Shown: positions 18,801-30,800 of the stretch, in pieces
How positions within the stretch are numbered: the first letter of the stretch is position 1
How the letters are laid out: each line of letters begins with the position of its first letter
Origin: Patagioenas fasciata
Lineage: Eukaryota > Chordata > Aves > Columbiformes > Columbidae
Direction: 5' to 3'
Assembly (NCBI RefSeq): GCF_037038585.1
Contig: NC_092541.1
Span: forward strand, 2,663,445-2,727,444
DNA length: 64,000 bases
Program-made: the position numbers and the translations under genes
The notes under the pieces: model-generated
Database searches by the model: none
What the model was told of the DNA's origin: nothing
What the model saw: only the letters and a program-made list of their open reading frames with translations

Positions 18801-21800
18801 TGCCGAATTAGTCAGCGTGCCACTGCGGCACGAGCGGGTGGGGGGGTCCCTCCACCCCCTCCCTGTTTTGATAGTCTTGTGGGGTTTGGTTTGGTTTGGG
18901 TTGGGTTTGGTGGTGTTTTTGGTTGGATTTGGTTTGGTTTTGCGTTTCTTCCCCACCCTTTTGATGGGATTTGGGGGGGGGGTTAATGAATTTTGCACCC
19001 ACGGGTGCCCGTGCCAGGGGTGCTGCTGTGATTGTCCGTCCCCTATGGCAATGGGGTGTCATTTGCCGGGGGGGGGGACACACACGGGGAGGACATGGGC
19101 GGCCGCGTTTTCGGCGGCTGTTTTGTTCTCACGCCTTATCTGCAGCCGCGTATCAAAAACTCGTGGTTTTTGCCCTGAAATGGAGCTTTTCAGAGGGGGG
19201 GGGCACCAAGGCACCAAACCTCGCAACCCCCCCGGCTGCAGGAGGGATGCGATGTGGGTGGGGGTCCCAGCGGGTGCCCTGGGTGTCCCCCGCCCCGTGC
19301 TGTGGTTTCGGTGCTTCCTCCCGTGCCTCGGTGTGAATTTGGGGTGGTTGGAATCCAGTGGCGGCACTGGGGGAGCTGGGACCCCCCCGGTGTCTGTATT
19401 GGGGTCCCAGGCTCGGAGCCGGGTGCCCATGCTGGGTCCCAGGGGGAAGCTGAGGCAGGAGAGGTGGCCCCATGGGGGCTCAGGGGTGGCCCCATGGGGG
19501 CTCAGGAACGTCCCGGTGCTCATGTCCTCAGTGCCACCCTGGCCAGGCCGTGGGGACCCTGGGGATGTGACATGGGGACTGGGCTGGGGAAACATCTTTT
19601 GCTCTTTTACTCTCTTTTTCACTTTCTTTTGCTCTCTTTCTCTTATTATTTTCTCTGTTTCTTCTTTTTCTCTTTTTTCTCCTTTTTCTACTTTCTTTTT
19701 CTCTTTTTCCTATTTCTTTTCTTTTTCTCTTTTTTTCTTATTTTTCTTCTATTTCTTTTCTCTTTCTTATTTTTCTGTTTTCTTTTTCTTTTATTTTTCT
19801 TATTTTTCTCTGTTTTCTTTTCTTTTTCTTACCTTCTTTTTCCTTCTCTTCTTTCTCTTCTTTCTCTTCTTTCTCTTCTTTCTCTTCTTCCTCTTCTTTC
19901 TCTTCTTTCTTCTCTTCTTCCTCTTCTGTCTTCTCTTCTTCCTCTTCTTTCTTCTCTTTTTCCTCTTGTTCCTCTTGTTCCTCTTCTTCCTCTTCTTTCT
20001 CTTCTTTCTTCTCTTCTTTCTCCTCTTCTTTCTCTTCTTTCTCCTCTTCTTTCTCTTCTTTCTCTTCTTTCTCTTCTTTCTCTTCTTTCTCTTCTTTCTC
20101 TTCTTCCTCTTCTGTCTTCTCTTCTTCCTCTTCTGTCTTCTCTTTTTCCTCTTCTTCCTCTTCTTTCTCTTCTTTCTTCTCTTCTTTCTCCTCTTCTTTC
20201 TCTTTTTTTTCTTTTTCTATTTCTCTTCTCTTTTTTCCCCCTTTTCTTTCTCTTCTCTTATTTTTTCTTCTTCTTTATCTTCTCCTTTTTAAATCTCTCT
20301 TCTATTTCCCCGTTTCTTTCCCGTCTTTCCCTCCGCTCTCCCCCCGACGCGCTGACAGGCGGGCGGGCAGGGCCAGACCTGTCGGCTGCAGTTACGAGCG
20401 GCGGCTCCCGGGTCCCCGCGGTGTCACAACGGCTCAGCCGGATCCTCCGCACGGCGCGGGGGGACGCGCGGAGCCCCCAGCCCCGCGGGGCCCTCGGGAC
20501 GCGGCTTCTCCCGTCGCATCACCGCGGAGAACGTGTTTTTTGAAAAGCGACACCCAACTTGGGGGGGGGAAACCGATGACTTTGGCGGGGGGGACCCGCC
20601 TCCTGCCCCGGGCGTGATGCCACAACTTTTCCCTTTCGAGTTAAAAACCTGAGTTTGGGTTAGATTTGGGGGGCGCCCCATGGCAGGGGTTGATTGGCCC
20701 CCGGTGACGCTTTGTCCCCGCCGCAGGGTGAACCTGGCGCTGGCCTACACGGAGCTGACGGAGGAGCTGTGCCGGCTGCGCAACCTCAGCGCCCTGCAGA
20801 GCCAGATCCTGCGTGCGCTGCTGCAGGACAAGAGCCTCAACGGTGGTGAGGGGGGTGAAAAATGGGGAGAGCACCCTGGCTGCCCTGATGGTCCCGCTGG
20901 GGCTGAGCTCCTGCCTGTGTCCATCCCGGGAAAAGTCCCTCCCCTGGAGCATCCCACCCCGGGGACATCTTCCATACTCCAGGAGTATCACTGCCCTGGA
21001 ATATCCCTGCCCCAGAGTATCCGCCTCCAGGAGAATTCCTCCCCCTCTTCAGGAGCTTCCCACCCCTGGAGCATCCCTTTCCAGAAGTATCCCTCCCCAA
21101 GGGGCATCCAACCTGGAGCATCCCTCTCCAAGAGCATCCCTTGCCCCTGAGCATCCCTCTCCAGAATATCCTGCCCCAGAATACCCCTGCCCTGGAGTAT
21201 CCCTTTCCAGAAGTATCTGTCTCCCAGGAGCATCCAACCTGGAGCATCCACCTCCAGGAGCATCCCTGTCCCAGAGCATCTTTCTCCAGAATATCCCTGC
21301 CCCAGAATATCCCTTTCCAAGAGTATCCCCCACTGGAGTATCCCACCCCCAGAACGTCCCTCCCTGGAGCATCCCTCCAGCCGGGGCTCCCCACAGCTGC
21401 GTCCCCACCTCCATCCGGGATGCAGATGGGTGCCAAGGGATATTTTCTTTGTCCCCAAGCTGACGTGGCATATTTTCTGTGCTCCCCACCCCGTTTTTCC
21501 CCGCAGGCCAGCGCCACTCCCCGCTGTCCCAGTGCCATTCCCCAGCCCAGCAGCGCCGCTCGCCCGCCCCGCAGTGCCCCTCGCCCGCTGCGCCGGGGCG
21601 GCCGCCGGCACCGCAGTGCCAGTCGCCAGCGCTGCAGCGGCGCTCGCCAGGCCCCCCCAGCCAGTCGCCAGCCCAGCAGCGCCGCTCGCCAGCCCCCGCG
21701 CCCTGCCAGTCCCCCGCCCCGCAGCGCCGCTCCCCCGTGCCACCCGCCAACCAGTCGCCCGCCCAGCAGCGCCGGTCCCCGGTGCCACCATCCTGCCCGT

Positions 21801-22593
21801 CCCCGGCTTCGGCGTCACCGCACCGGCTGCCCGGGGAGAGGATGGAGCTGGGCTACGCCAAACCGTCCAGCCGGCACGTCAAGGCGGGTTTCCAGGGACG
21901 CCGCAGCTACTCGGAGGTGACGAACGTGGCCCTGTACCAGCAGAGCCGCTCGCTCTGGCTGCAGCCCGAAGCCTCCACGCTCCCCAAGCACCGGCCCTAT
22001 GGCGACGTCTACTTGGGGGGCGCGGGGGCCCCGCTGAGTGCCCGCCCGCCCTTCGAGGAGCACGTGCGCTTTGAGAAGCAATCGTCGGACGAGGAGGAGT
22101 GGGGGGTCCCCAGCCCCCCCAGCCCCGAGGCGGGGGCCATCCGCTGCGCCTCCTTCTGCGCCGGCTTCCCCGACGCCGACGCCGCGCACCGATCGGCCGC
22201 TGCCTACGCCCGGGCAGAGCACGCACAGTCCTGGCCCTCCATCAACGTAAGCGGGACCCCCCCCAAACCGGGGATGTGTTGGGGTGGCTTGAGGGTGGGG
22301 AGAGCCCAGGGACCCCCGTGCTGCGCTGCAGGGTGGTGACCCCATGGCATGCCTCGGTTTCCCCGACTGCATGGCATCCAGGGGCTGGGGGGGAGGACAA
22401 CGGGACGTGAGTGCCGTGGGGAGTGGGCGGTGGGCTCAGCACCCCCTGTGCGCCCCCGCTGCAGCTGCTGCTGGAGACGGGGGACTCGGAGGTGCGGAGC
22501 TGCCCGCTGTGCCAGCTGGCCTTCCCCATCGGCTACCCCGACGACGCGCTGGTCAAGCACATCGACTCGCACCTGGAGAACAGCAAGATCTGA
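15818..22593 (+). CDS. TBKBP1: TANK-binding kinase 1-binding protein 1 (SINTBAD)
   Basis: This adaptor binds TBK1 and IKK-epsilon and links them to IRF3/IRF7 activation in innate antiviral signalling. Coding exons: 15818-16039 (exon starts 15811), 16113-16235, 16314-16418, 16892-17045, 17120-17280, 17366-17415, 20727-20845, 21507-22246 and 22465-22593. All phases agree and give 600 residues; I recall 615 for human. The start MDSMFEDDISILTPEALGPD matches the family. Residues about 45-290 are coiled coil. The TBK1-binding segment (LALAYTELTEELCRLRNLSA) starts near 274. Residues about 313-425 are Ser/Pro/Gln-rich with repeated QRRSP. HVKAGFQGRRSYSEV follows, and a C-terminal C2H2-type zinc finger (CPLCQLAF...HIDSH) begins near 571. 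All hallmarks are intact. Confidence 0.97.
17640..17870. repeat. Short-period repeat (ACAGCACCGT / ACAGCATCAT)n in TBKBP1 intron
   Basis: Degenerate units of about 10-11 bases, such as GTACAGCACC and ATACAGCATC, repeat roughly 20 times in the intron after the exon ending at 17415. The CAGC core is invariant in most units while the flanking bases drift. Confidence 0.9.
19590..20290. repeat. 0.7-kb polypyrimidine (TTCTC/TTCCTC) tract in TBKBP1 intron
   Basis: The plus strand is almost pure C/T for about 700 bases, built from TTTCTCTTC, TTCCTCTTC and TTTCTTCTC words, with scattered single G or A bases. It lies in the long TBKBP1 intron (17416-20726), some 440 bases before the acceptor. Very long Phe/Leu/Ser open frames here (over 400 codons in two frames) are purely compositional. 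Such homopurine/homopyrimidine tracts with mirror symmetry can adopt triplex (H-DNA) form. Confidence 0.95.
20930..21400. repeat. Degenerate 20-24 bp minisatellite in TBKBP1 intron
   Basis: Repeating phrases built from GGAGCATCCCT, CCAGAATATCCCTGCCC and CCAAGAGTATCCC fill most of the intron between exons 20727-20845 and 21507-22246. The units are diverged but the GCATCCC/GTATCCC core recurs about every 20-24 bases. Confidence 0.85.
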
Positions 22594-23440
22594 GCCTGCC
22601 CCCCCCGCTCCCCCATCTCTGGATGCTGCATGAGAACACACCGGGAGCCCCTCGGCTCCCGAAATACCTCCAAGTCTTCAGTAGCTACGGAAAGACTGAG
22701 CCCCCCACCAACGCCAGAGCCCCCCCAAAGTGGGCTCCTCCACACCTGCCCCATCCCTGCGCTCGCAGCGGGTTGGGATGCTCAAAGCGGGGTGGCAGGG
22801 TGACCCGTCTGCGCCCTTGGGTGTCACCTGCGCCCGTGGGTGCCGCTGTCTGATCTCAGGGAGGATTCGAGGGGCCGGGTCCCCGATCCGGCCCCCAGGA
22901 CGCGGGTGAAGGGAAAGGGGCTGCCCCCGCCCCAGGGGTCACAGGTGGGTCTGGGGGATGCTGGGGGGGCAGCTGCTTGTTCTCGGTCCCCTCACATCAT
23001 CCCACCAGTTCAAACATCTTTTACATTAAAAGCCGCCTCCCCCAGCCCCATTTCTACCCCCTCCCCACATCGATGCTGCTGAGAAATGACCCCCCAAGGT
23101 GCAGCATGGACCCCCCCCACAGCCCTGGGGGGGCTCTCAGTGCTTCCCCCCCCAAGGCCACAGCGAGCCTTGGACACGGCCCCTGTGTCCCCCCCGCAGC
23201 CTGGGGACAGCACAGCCCCCACCCCATCACCCATCCCCTCCACGTTCAATCTACCTCAAAGCTGCCAGGAGAGGGGGTGTCCCCCCCCGCCGAGCTGCTC
23301 CGCGCTGCATGTCCCCCTGTGCCACGGCGCGCACCCCCGCACCCCCGGGGCTCGGCCGCGGGTGCCCCCACTGCACCCCGGGCAGAGGGACCCGCTCCCC
23401 GCAATGCCACCGACCCCAATAAAACCGTCCAGCACCCGCA
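22594..23440 (+). other. TBKBP1: TBKBP1 3' untranslated region
   Basis: GC-rich 3' UTR of about 0.85 kb after the TGA at 22591-22593. A weaker hexamer ATTAAA at 23025-23030 could give a shorter form. No other features are visible. Confidence 0.75.
23418..23423 (+). terminator. TBKBP1: TBKBP1 poly(A) signal
   Basis: AATAAA stands in CCGACCCCAATAAAACCGTC, the only canonical plus-strand hexamer downstream of the stop within 1 kb. A GT-containing stretch (GCCGTGGGGGG, then TGTGTCCTC) follows. The transcript end is inferred near 23440. Confidence 0.75.
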
Positions 23441-26400
23441 ACGCCGTGGGGGGGCCAAGCTGTGTCCTCTCTTCAGGTCCCTGGGGAGGGAGCGGGGGGG
23501 CAGGTTGTGGGTGACCCCCTGGGGCTGGGGACAGGGCAGGGGATGAGATGGCACTGCCACATCCAGCCCTGGCAGAGCCAGCTTGTGTCACCAGGGCTCA
23601 GCTGCGGGGGTGACGGGGTTCAGGGTGCCTGTTGGGGTGACCTGCACCCCCCTTCCCGGCACAGTGACATGTTTTGGGTTTCCTGGCCTGGCAGGTGACA
23701 AAAAATGGGACAATTAAAAGCAAAACGAAAACCATCGCCAGCCCTGGGGTGGTGACAGTGGGGACACGGCCAAGCCCCGGCTGCGTGGTGCAGCACCGGT
23801 GTGTGGCCAGAGCGGCGTGTTTGGGGTCCCCTGCAGCTGGGGACATGGGGACATCCCCCAGGGTTTGTCCCAGCCCTGGGGTGGGCGCGGGGGTTGTGAC
23901 AACGATGGTGCCAGCGTGGTGCTGGGCTGGGCTCATCCTGGTGACACGATGGCGTGTCCCCAAGTTGTCACTCTGGTAATGCGCAATGCCCATAGGGTGA
24001 CACGCGAGGGATGAAAGGGACATGAGGTCCCCCCTGCACCCCATTATTTGGGTGGGGGGAGCAGCCGGCGGGTGACCGAGGTGTCACGGGGACAGCGTGT
24101 GACCCTGGGGGCACCATGGAGGACGCGAAGAGTCTGCGAGGTGCTGGGTGAGTGAAGTGGTGAGTGGGGCTGTGTCAGGGGGACAGAGGGGGGGGCGCTG
24201 GGTGTGACGCTGGGGTGACGGTCACAGAGCATCCCCAGTGTGGGATGGTTCCTCCGTGTTATTGTAGGGCCTACAGCCCCCCCACCTGCACGCTGGGGGC
24301 CAGGGGGGCCCCTCGGGCTGATTTTGCACCCTGTGGGAATGTGGGTGCACGTCCCCAGGGCTGAGACCCCCTTAGACTGGGCTGCTCGTGAGAAACCCAA
24401 CTCTGGTTGGCACATCCGTGTGACAAGTTGTGACCGTTCTCTGGCCCCTCTGCCCCGGGGAGGCTGCGGTGGGTGGCGGGGGCTCCATCCCGGCTCCCCC
24501 AGCCCCGAACAGGGTGCGGAGCCGGTTCCCAGCCGCCGCAGCACGATGGTGTGAAGGAGATACGCTCATAGCAGCACCGATGCGCTCATAGCAGCGCCGT
24601 TATCACCGGAGCATCTTGCATCGGGCGGGGGGGCGGGAAGAGCAGCCCCTGCCCAGGGCTGAGCCGGATCCGGCCCCCCCCGGGCTGGGCTCAGCACCCC
24701 CGGGGTGCTGGGCAGAACTGAGGGGGACACAGTGACCCCCACGGGGACACAATGCTGTGGGGAGGGGTCTCAAAACCAGCAAATCTGGGGGAGTTGCACC
24801 CAGGCGGGGATGAGGCCCAATCCACAGCAGTGAGGGCATCCAGGTGACTTCTCCCCCAGTTTGAACTGGAAATGCACTGGGGTGGGGGGGTCGGGACCCC
24901 ACCCCGTCCTGCCGCCCACTGCCCCCCCAGCTCCGATCTCTTTTTTTGAAATCACGTGATAAACGTCAAACGCAGGTGCCGTTACTCATCCTGCCACCGA
25001 CTCAGCTCCGCGTCCCCCGGGGGCAGCACCCGCTGAGTCAGGAGGTTCCTGGGCTCCCCGGCGACCCCTGGGCTCCCCCCAAAACACCAACCCCTCTCCA
25101 GCTCCTGGGCCTTGCAGGAGGAGCTGGGACGTGTCACCCATGGGGAGATGTGTCCCCATCCCATGTGCATGATGCTCATGCGAGTTTGGGGGTCCCGGCA
25201 CCCCAGGTTTGGGGCATTTGCATGCGAAGCTGCTCCCTGGGGGCTGCCCCCCCTCTTCTGCCTGTGCATGGTGCTGGGGGGGGGGACGAAGGTTTGGGGG
25301 TGCCCGTGCTCGCAGGGGAGACGGGGCTCGGTGCAGCTCCCACATCCCATGATTAGGATGTAGCACATCACACCCTGCACCCCCCTGCACCCCCTGCCAC
25401 CCCAGCTCCACATGGGGAAACCCTGAGACACCCCCACTGCAAGAGGGACCGGTCCCACCAGTGCCACCCACACCCCCGTGCCTCAGTTTCCCTCACCCCC
25501 CGCTGTGGCTGCACCGCCCGGCACAGGGCAAGCAGGGCTGCCCGGGGGGGTGCGGCCCCATTTCCTCCGACCCCCCCGGCTGCTACTGCCTCCCCGGCAC
25601 CTCGCCGGAGGAGCTGCCAACCGCAGCGCTGGGCTGTGGTTTTGGTCTCACCCTCACACCCCCCAGGGCTGAACTGGGGGGGGCTGCTGCACCCCAGGAG
25701 TGTCTGACCCCCGTGTGTGTGTGTCCCTGCAGTCCTGGTCCCCAAACCCACCCCACGGCTGCCCTGCCCCAAGGGTGCTGGGGAGGATGTGTCCCCAAGG
25801 TTCGGGGACAGGGTCTGGGTGGCCAGGAGCATCCCCCACAACGGGCATCGCACCCCACAGCAGCATCTGGGGACAGCGACAAAGTGATGGCCGTGGCCAG
25901 AGTGGGGTCCCGAGGCCCTGCTTTGGGGCTGGGGGGTCTCAGCAGGGGTCGGGCATCTGGCTGTGTCAGCTGCAGTGACAAGGGACAGTGTCCCTGTCCC
26001 CTGTGCCCGCTCAGCCTCGCAGCGGGTCACACCTCACCGTTTCCTATGCAACTTTCTTCTTTCTTTTCTTTTTGTTGTTTTCTTTTTCCTGGCAAAAACC
26101 CCCTCTTATTTTGGGCTGGTCGAAAGGTTTCTTTTTCCAGCAGGCTTTCGGGGTTTTCTTTTCTTTTCTCAGCGTTTCTATCATTTAGGGGAAAAATGAA
26201 GTGATTCTCGCTGCTTGGGTCCCACTTTCTCTTGCAGCTGGGGCGGAGGACGGGGACCGGGGCTGGGGCCACCCCAAACAATGGGGACAGCGGTGACAGC
26301 CAGGCTGTGTGTCCTGAGAGGGATTCTCTGCTGGCTCCTAAGGCTTGTGCTGATGTCTTGCCCTGGGTGTTTCTTGCTACTTTCGACTTTGCTCGCTGAA

Positions 26401-26929
26401 GGACGTCGGGGGGATCTCTTGTGTGCACAAGATGACCCCCCCATACCGAACTGGAGGGTTCCAATGGACTTGGTTTGGGGACAATGATGGCAGCTTAGCC
26501 CCGGCTCCCCTCCGTCGCGGTTTATAGGAAACGGTGCTGCGAGGAAGCGCCCGGCGCTCCTGCCCGGGTGAGCGTTTCTTTCCAGCCGTGGGCGCCCGAA
26601 AGGCCCCTCGGTGCCGCGGATCCGGTGTGAGTCAAAGCCGGAGCCCTGGGGTTCAACCACAAGCCCCAGAGTTGCCATGTCACAGGGCAAGTGTCTCCAG
26701 AGGCGTTTATAAGAAACGGAGGGGCTGCCCGGCGGGGGGCTGCGCCCACAGCCCTGGGGACAAGCCCCTCAGCCCCGCGGAGAGAGGTGGCAAAACTGGC
26801 TTGGGGTCTCAGCCCATGTTTTCTGCAAAGGACTCGGGGCGGCTGCACTTTGGCTTCTCAGCTCAGCCCCTTCCCAGCGGTGCCCACATTGTCCTGGGGC
26901 GCCCACAGCATCCCGGGGTGCCCACATCA

Positions 26930-27435
26930 CCCTGGGTGCTGCATCCTGGCTGGGTACCTGGTGTCACCATCACCCTAGGTGCCCACGTCATCCTGGGTGC
27001 TGCATCCCGGCTGGGTACCTGGTGTCACCATCACCCTGGGTGCTGCATCCCAGCTGGGTACCCAGTGTCACCATCACCCTGGGTGCCCACATCACCCTGG
27101 GTGCTGCATCCTGGCTGGGTACCTGGTGTCACCATCACCCTGGGTGCTGCATCCCGGCTGGGTACCCGGTGTCACCATCACCCTGGGTGCCCACATCACC
27201 CTGGGTGCTGCATCCTGGCTGGGTACCTGGTGTCACCATCACCCTGGGTGCTGCATCCCAGCTGGGTACCCGGTGTCACCATCACCCTGGGTGCCCACAT
27301 CACCCTGGGTGCTGCATCCCGACTGGGTACCCACATCACCCTGGGTGCTGCATCCTGGCTGGGTACCCGGTGTCACCATCACCCTGGGTGCCCACATCAC
27401 CCTGGGTGCTGCATCCAGCTGGGTACCTGGTGCCA
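26930..27435. repeat. Composite minisatellite with 43 + 18 bp higher-order unit
   Basis: A unit beginning CACCCTGGGTGCTGCATCC and running through GGCTGGGTACCTGGTGTCAC (about 43 bases) alternates with an 18-base unit CACCCTGGGTGCCCACAT. Both share CACCCTGGGTGC, so the short unit looks like a truncated long unit. The pattern repeats about seven times before degrading. Confidence 0.95.
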
Positions 27436-28966
27436 GCATCACCCTGGGGTGCCTGGTCCCTGCATCACCCCGAGGTGCCCACATCACCCCGGGGTGCCTG
27501 GCTCTGGCAGCAGCTGCCCATCGCTCCCTGGCCAGCTCGGGCTCTGGCTGCTGGTCCCTGTCCCACACATGTCCCAGCGGCAGCTGCCTGACCTTTGGCA
27601 GATGCTCTTCCTGGAGAGACAGAAGGTTTTCGCACGTGCTTTGCCCTCCCCGGCCCCGCTCCCCACAGCCTCGGGGGGGCCACAGTGGCTCCCGTGGTCC
27701 CCGGGGACCTCCTGCCAACCCTCCCGCCCTGGGGAGGATGTGGCATGTCCCCTCCTAGCCAAACCACCTCAGCGTCCTTCCTCATCCCCACGATGGTATC
27801 GGTTCTTAAGCATCCATCTGCGGTGACCCCCCCTCTCCCAGCCGTCAGGAGGCTGCGGCCTCAAATGACAGCGGTGGGGGGGGACGCGCAGCCCCGGCTG
27901 CCATGTGCCCAGCGCCATCACGGATGCTACGGAGAGACAAGTGCCACCGGGCCCCCCGGGGACCCACAGACCGCCCCGGCCCCGCGCGCGGGACCCGCCG
28001 TCTTGCTGCGGGGAGGTGACGGAGCCAACGCGCCGTGACAAGGGCCTCGCGCCCCCCCGCCACGGCCAGCGCCTCGCCAGCGCCCGCCGGGGGGGACTTC
28101 TCGGCTGTCACAACCCATCTGCATCGGGGGCAGCGTCTGCCGGCACCGTAAGTGGGGTTAAACTCGGGGTCACCCGGATCGAGCATCCAACGGGGGGGTG
28201 GGTTTAATGGAAGACACCCCTCCCCTTCAAACCCCCCTGTGCCCTGGCACCCCCTGTCCCCAGTTGTCACTGGGGTGGGATGTGGGGGGATGCAGGGGGT
28301 GATGCACTGTGATGCAGGGAGCACTTGGGATGCAGCGGGGGGACAGAAAGTGTGTCCCCTGGCCCCTGCGTGGCCCTCGGGGACAGCGTGGTGGTGACTG
28401 GCCATGGCGGTGGCCCCGTGGCAGACGTGTCCCCAGGGAGCTGCGGCCATGGGGACACGTGGGGCCGTGACGGCCACAACCCGCTGGTGGCCTCGCGCTG
28501 GCCGGTAGCCCGAAATCCAGCACCAGGAAGGTGCCCAGGGGCCATTGTCACCCCCAGCGGCAGCCTGAACTCCCTGTGACCCACCGGGACAGCGGCCACG
28601 GCCACCGCGAGGCCACCCCAGGCCACCCCCACAGCCCAGCGGTCCCTGCTGCAACCTGCCCTGTCCCCCCATGGGACACCTGGGGGTCCCTTAAACCCTC
28701 TGACACCTGTGGGGTAGCTGGGGGCTGGGAAAGCAACATTTTGGGGATAAATCTGGCACTTGTGCCAGCTGGAGCACCCTGGGCTGCCACCGAGCCCTGG
28801 CGCTGCGGAGGAGCCGGGCTTCGGGCAGGTGGGATTTGGGGCTGGGGTCCCACCGTCCCGCAGAGACACACGGTGTGGGCAGCACATCCCAGCCCCCTCT
28901 GCCCCCAGCACATCCCTCCCTCATTTTTGGCTCCCCCACCATGGTTCAGGTTTGCACCGCAACAGC

Positions 28967-29011
28967 TGGACCGGCAACAGCTGGACCCGCAACAGCTGGA
29001 CCCGCGGGCTG
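28967..29011. repeat. Three tandem 15-bp repeats
   Basis: The word GCAACAGCTGGACC recurs three times in a row, every 15 bases, with only the joining bases changing. It contains the E-box-like core CAGCTG each time. Confidence 0.85.
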
Positions 29012-29085
29012 CTCTTTGTAACCGGCAGCTGAAATGAACCCGGCTCTGGCTCCTTCCCCTAACCTATTTCTGACATCTGATTAGA

Positions 29086-29086
<1 letters not shown>

Positions 29087-29118
<32 letters not shown>

Positions 29119-29172
29119 CTTTATTATCTTCATTATCTTTATTATCTTTATTATCTTTATTATCTTTACTGT
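29087..29172. repeat. (ATT)n followed by (ATTATCTTT)n microsatellite
   Basis: A run of about ten ATT triplets passes into repeats of ATTATCTTT. It is strikingly AT-rich within a GC-rich spacer. It resembles an expanded tract that later acquired a longer period; no mobile-element body adjoins it on the right. Confidence 0.9.
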
Positions 29173-29645
29173 TATTTTTTCTTTATTCTCTTCCCGCGCC
29201 GGCCCCGGGTGCGACCGCGATGTCAGCCCCGCGTCACATCAATTAATGCGTGCAGGGTGTCATTTGTCACTTTGCATTTCCCGCAGGCCCATGGTGGCGG
29301 TGGGACCCACCGCGGTGTGGGGGGGCGGTGATGTTCCTCCTGCCCGGGGTTTCAGGGACCCCAGCTCTGTGTCATGGGGACCTCCCAGCCGGTGCTGCCA
29401 CCCACTTTGGTGGGGTCGTGGTGGTGGGGAGGAGGGTCCCCAGTGGGGGCTGGGACACCCGAGCATGGCCCCCCCAGCCCCGAGCAGCCGGTGCCGACAC
29501 CTCCACTTCCGTCGTGGGTATTTTTAACTCATGGCTCTGCTGTTTGGCACGCAGCGAGTGTCCGTCCCCAATGCTGTCCTGCCTCCGGCTGCCTCCCCCT
29601 GCCCCCACCACCCCCTGGAGCAGGATCGGGCCCTCCAGAGCTGTG

Positions 29646-29905
29646 TGGGACCCCGTGGGACTGTGTGGGACCTGCTGGGACAGGATGGGACCTGGCAGGA
29701 CAGAATGGGACCTGGTGGGACATGATGGGACCCGATAGGACAGGACGGGACCTACTGGGACAGAACGGGACCTGGTGGGACAGGATGGGACTCAATAGGA
29801 TGGGATGGGACTTGATAGCACAGAATGGGACCCAATGGGTCAAGACAGGACCCTGAGGGACAGGATGAGACCCAAAGGGGCAGGACTGGTCCCCATGGGA
29901 TAGGA
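29646..29905. repeat. 20-21 bp minisatellite GGGACCTGGTGGGACAGGAT
   Basis: About 12-13 tandem diverged copies of GGGACCTGGTGGGACAGGAT and variants, with GGGAC at regular spacing. The strand is G-rich with many GGGA words. Open frames across it are repeat artefacts. Confidence 0.92.
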
Positions 29906-30439
29906 TTGGCCGCCGCCACCTCTTCTGCTGGGCTGGAGCATCCTCAGCCACACCCCAGAGGGCTCTGGCCCCCCCGTGTCCCCATGTCACCGGTGCCACC
30001 GAGCCTACGGGAGCCAGATGTGGGGAGGGCCGAGGCGGCGGGGCGAGCGATCCCGCACACGCGTGTGCCCGGGGGGGCCGCACGTTGTCAGAAGCTGTAG
30101 CCCGTGTCTCGCCCGCCGTCCCCCCCGCCCGGTCAGCGCACATCACTCCCCGGCCTTCGCATCCCGCTGACGAAGAGGAAGGGCTGGGGGCCCCAGCCCG
30201 GAGCCCCGCGCTCCCCCGTCACGCTAAACCGGCCAGACAGGGGCTGCAGCCCCCCCGGCGCTCCCCAGGGAGCTGCGGCTTCTCACCGAGGATCCAGCTC
30301 CCGCTGAAGCAAATCGCCTGGTACAGGAGGGGCCGAGGGGCTGCGGAGCTGGCGGGGGGGTGACATGGAGTCCCCCCGGCCCAGCGGGCGCTGGAGGGGG
30401 GGTCCTCGCAAGCTCCCCCACGCTGCACATACACACGAT

Positions 30440-30800
30440 GGGCCTCCTGTGCAAACGTCCTTGCACGCGCACGGCTGGCTGCCTTGCACACCCACAGCGG
30501 TCCCAGTGCACACACTGGCTCCTTTGCACAATTCCACAGTCCCTTGCACACCCATGCACACCCACACACACACACCGGCTCACTTGCACACCCATGCACA
30601 CCCACACCAGTCCCCTTGCACACCCGTGCACACACTGGCACCTTCTCACACCCCTGCCCCCTTGCACACACACACACCCAGCTCCTTGCACACTCACACA
30701 CGCTTGTGCACACTCAAGCTTCTTTGCACACTTCCCCAGCCCTTTTGCACACCCACGTACACACAGTGGCCCCCTCCCACACTCACACAGTGTCACACTC
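30440..30800. repeat. Degenerate (TTGCACACCCATGCACACCC)n repeat
   Basis: Alternating CACAC blocks and TTGCACACCC words with a loose 16-24 base period. The tract is a (CA)-like, potentially Z-DNA-forming sequence broken by CCC and TTG words. Confidence 0.85.

Noticed and set aside
18751-20543. Very long plus-strand open frames (up to 513 codons) rich in Phe, Leu and Ser
   Set aside because: They coincide with the polypyrimidine tract in a TBKBP1 intron, occur in two frames at once and have no family feature. Composition explains them.
26534-27826. 430-codon plus-strand open frame with repeated GCCIPAGYPVSPSP-like phrases
   Set aside because: It is a translation of the 43+18 bp minisatellite; a parallel frame is equally open.
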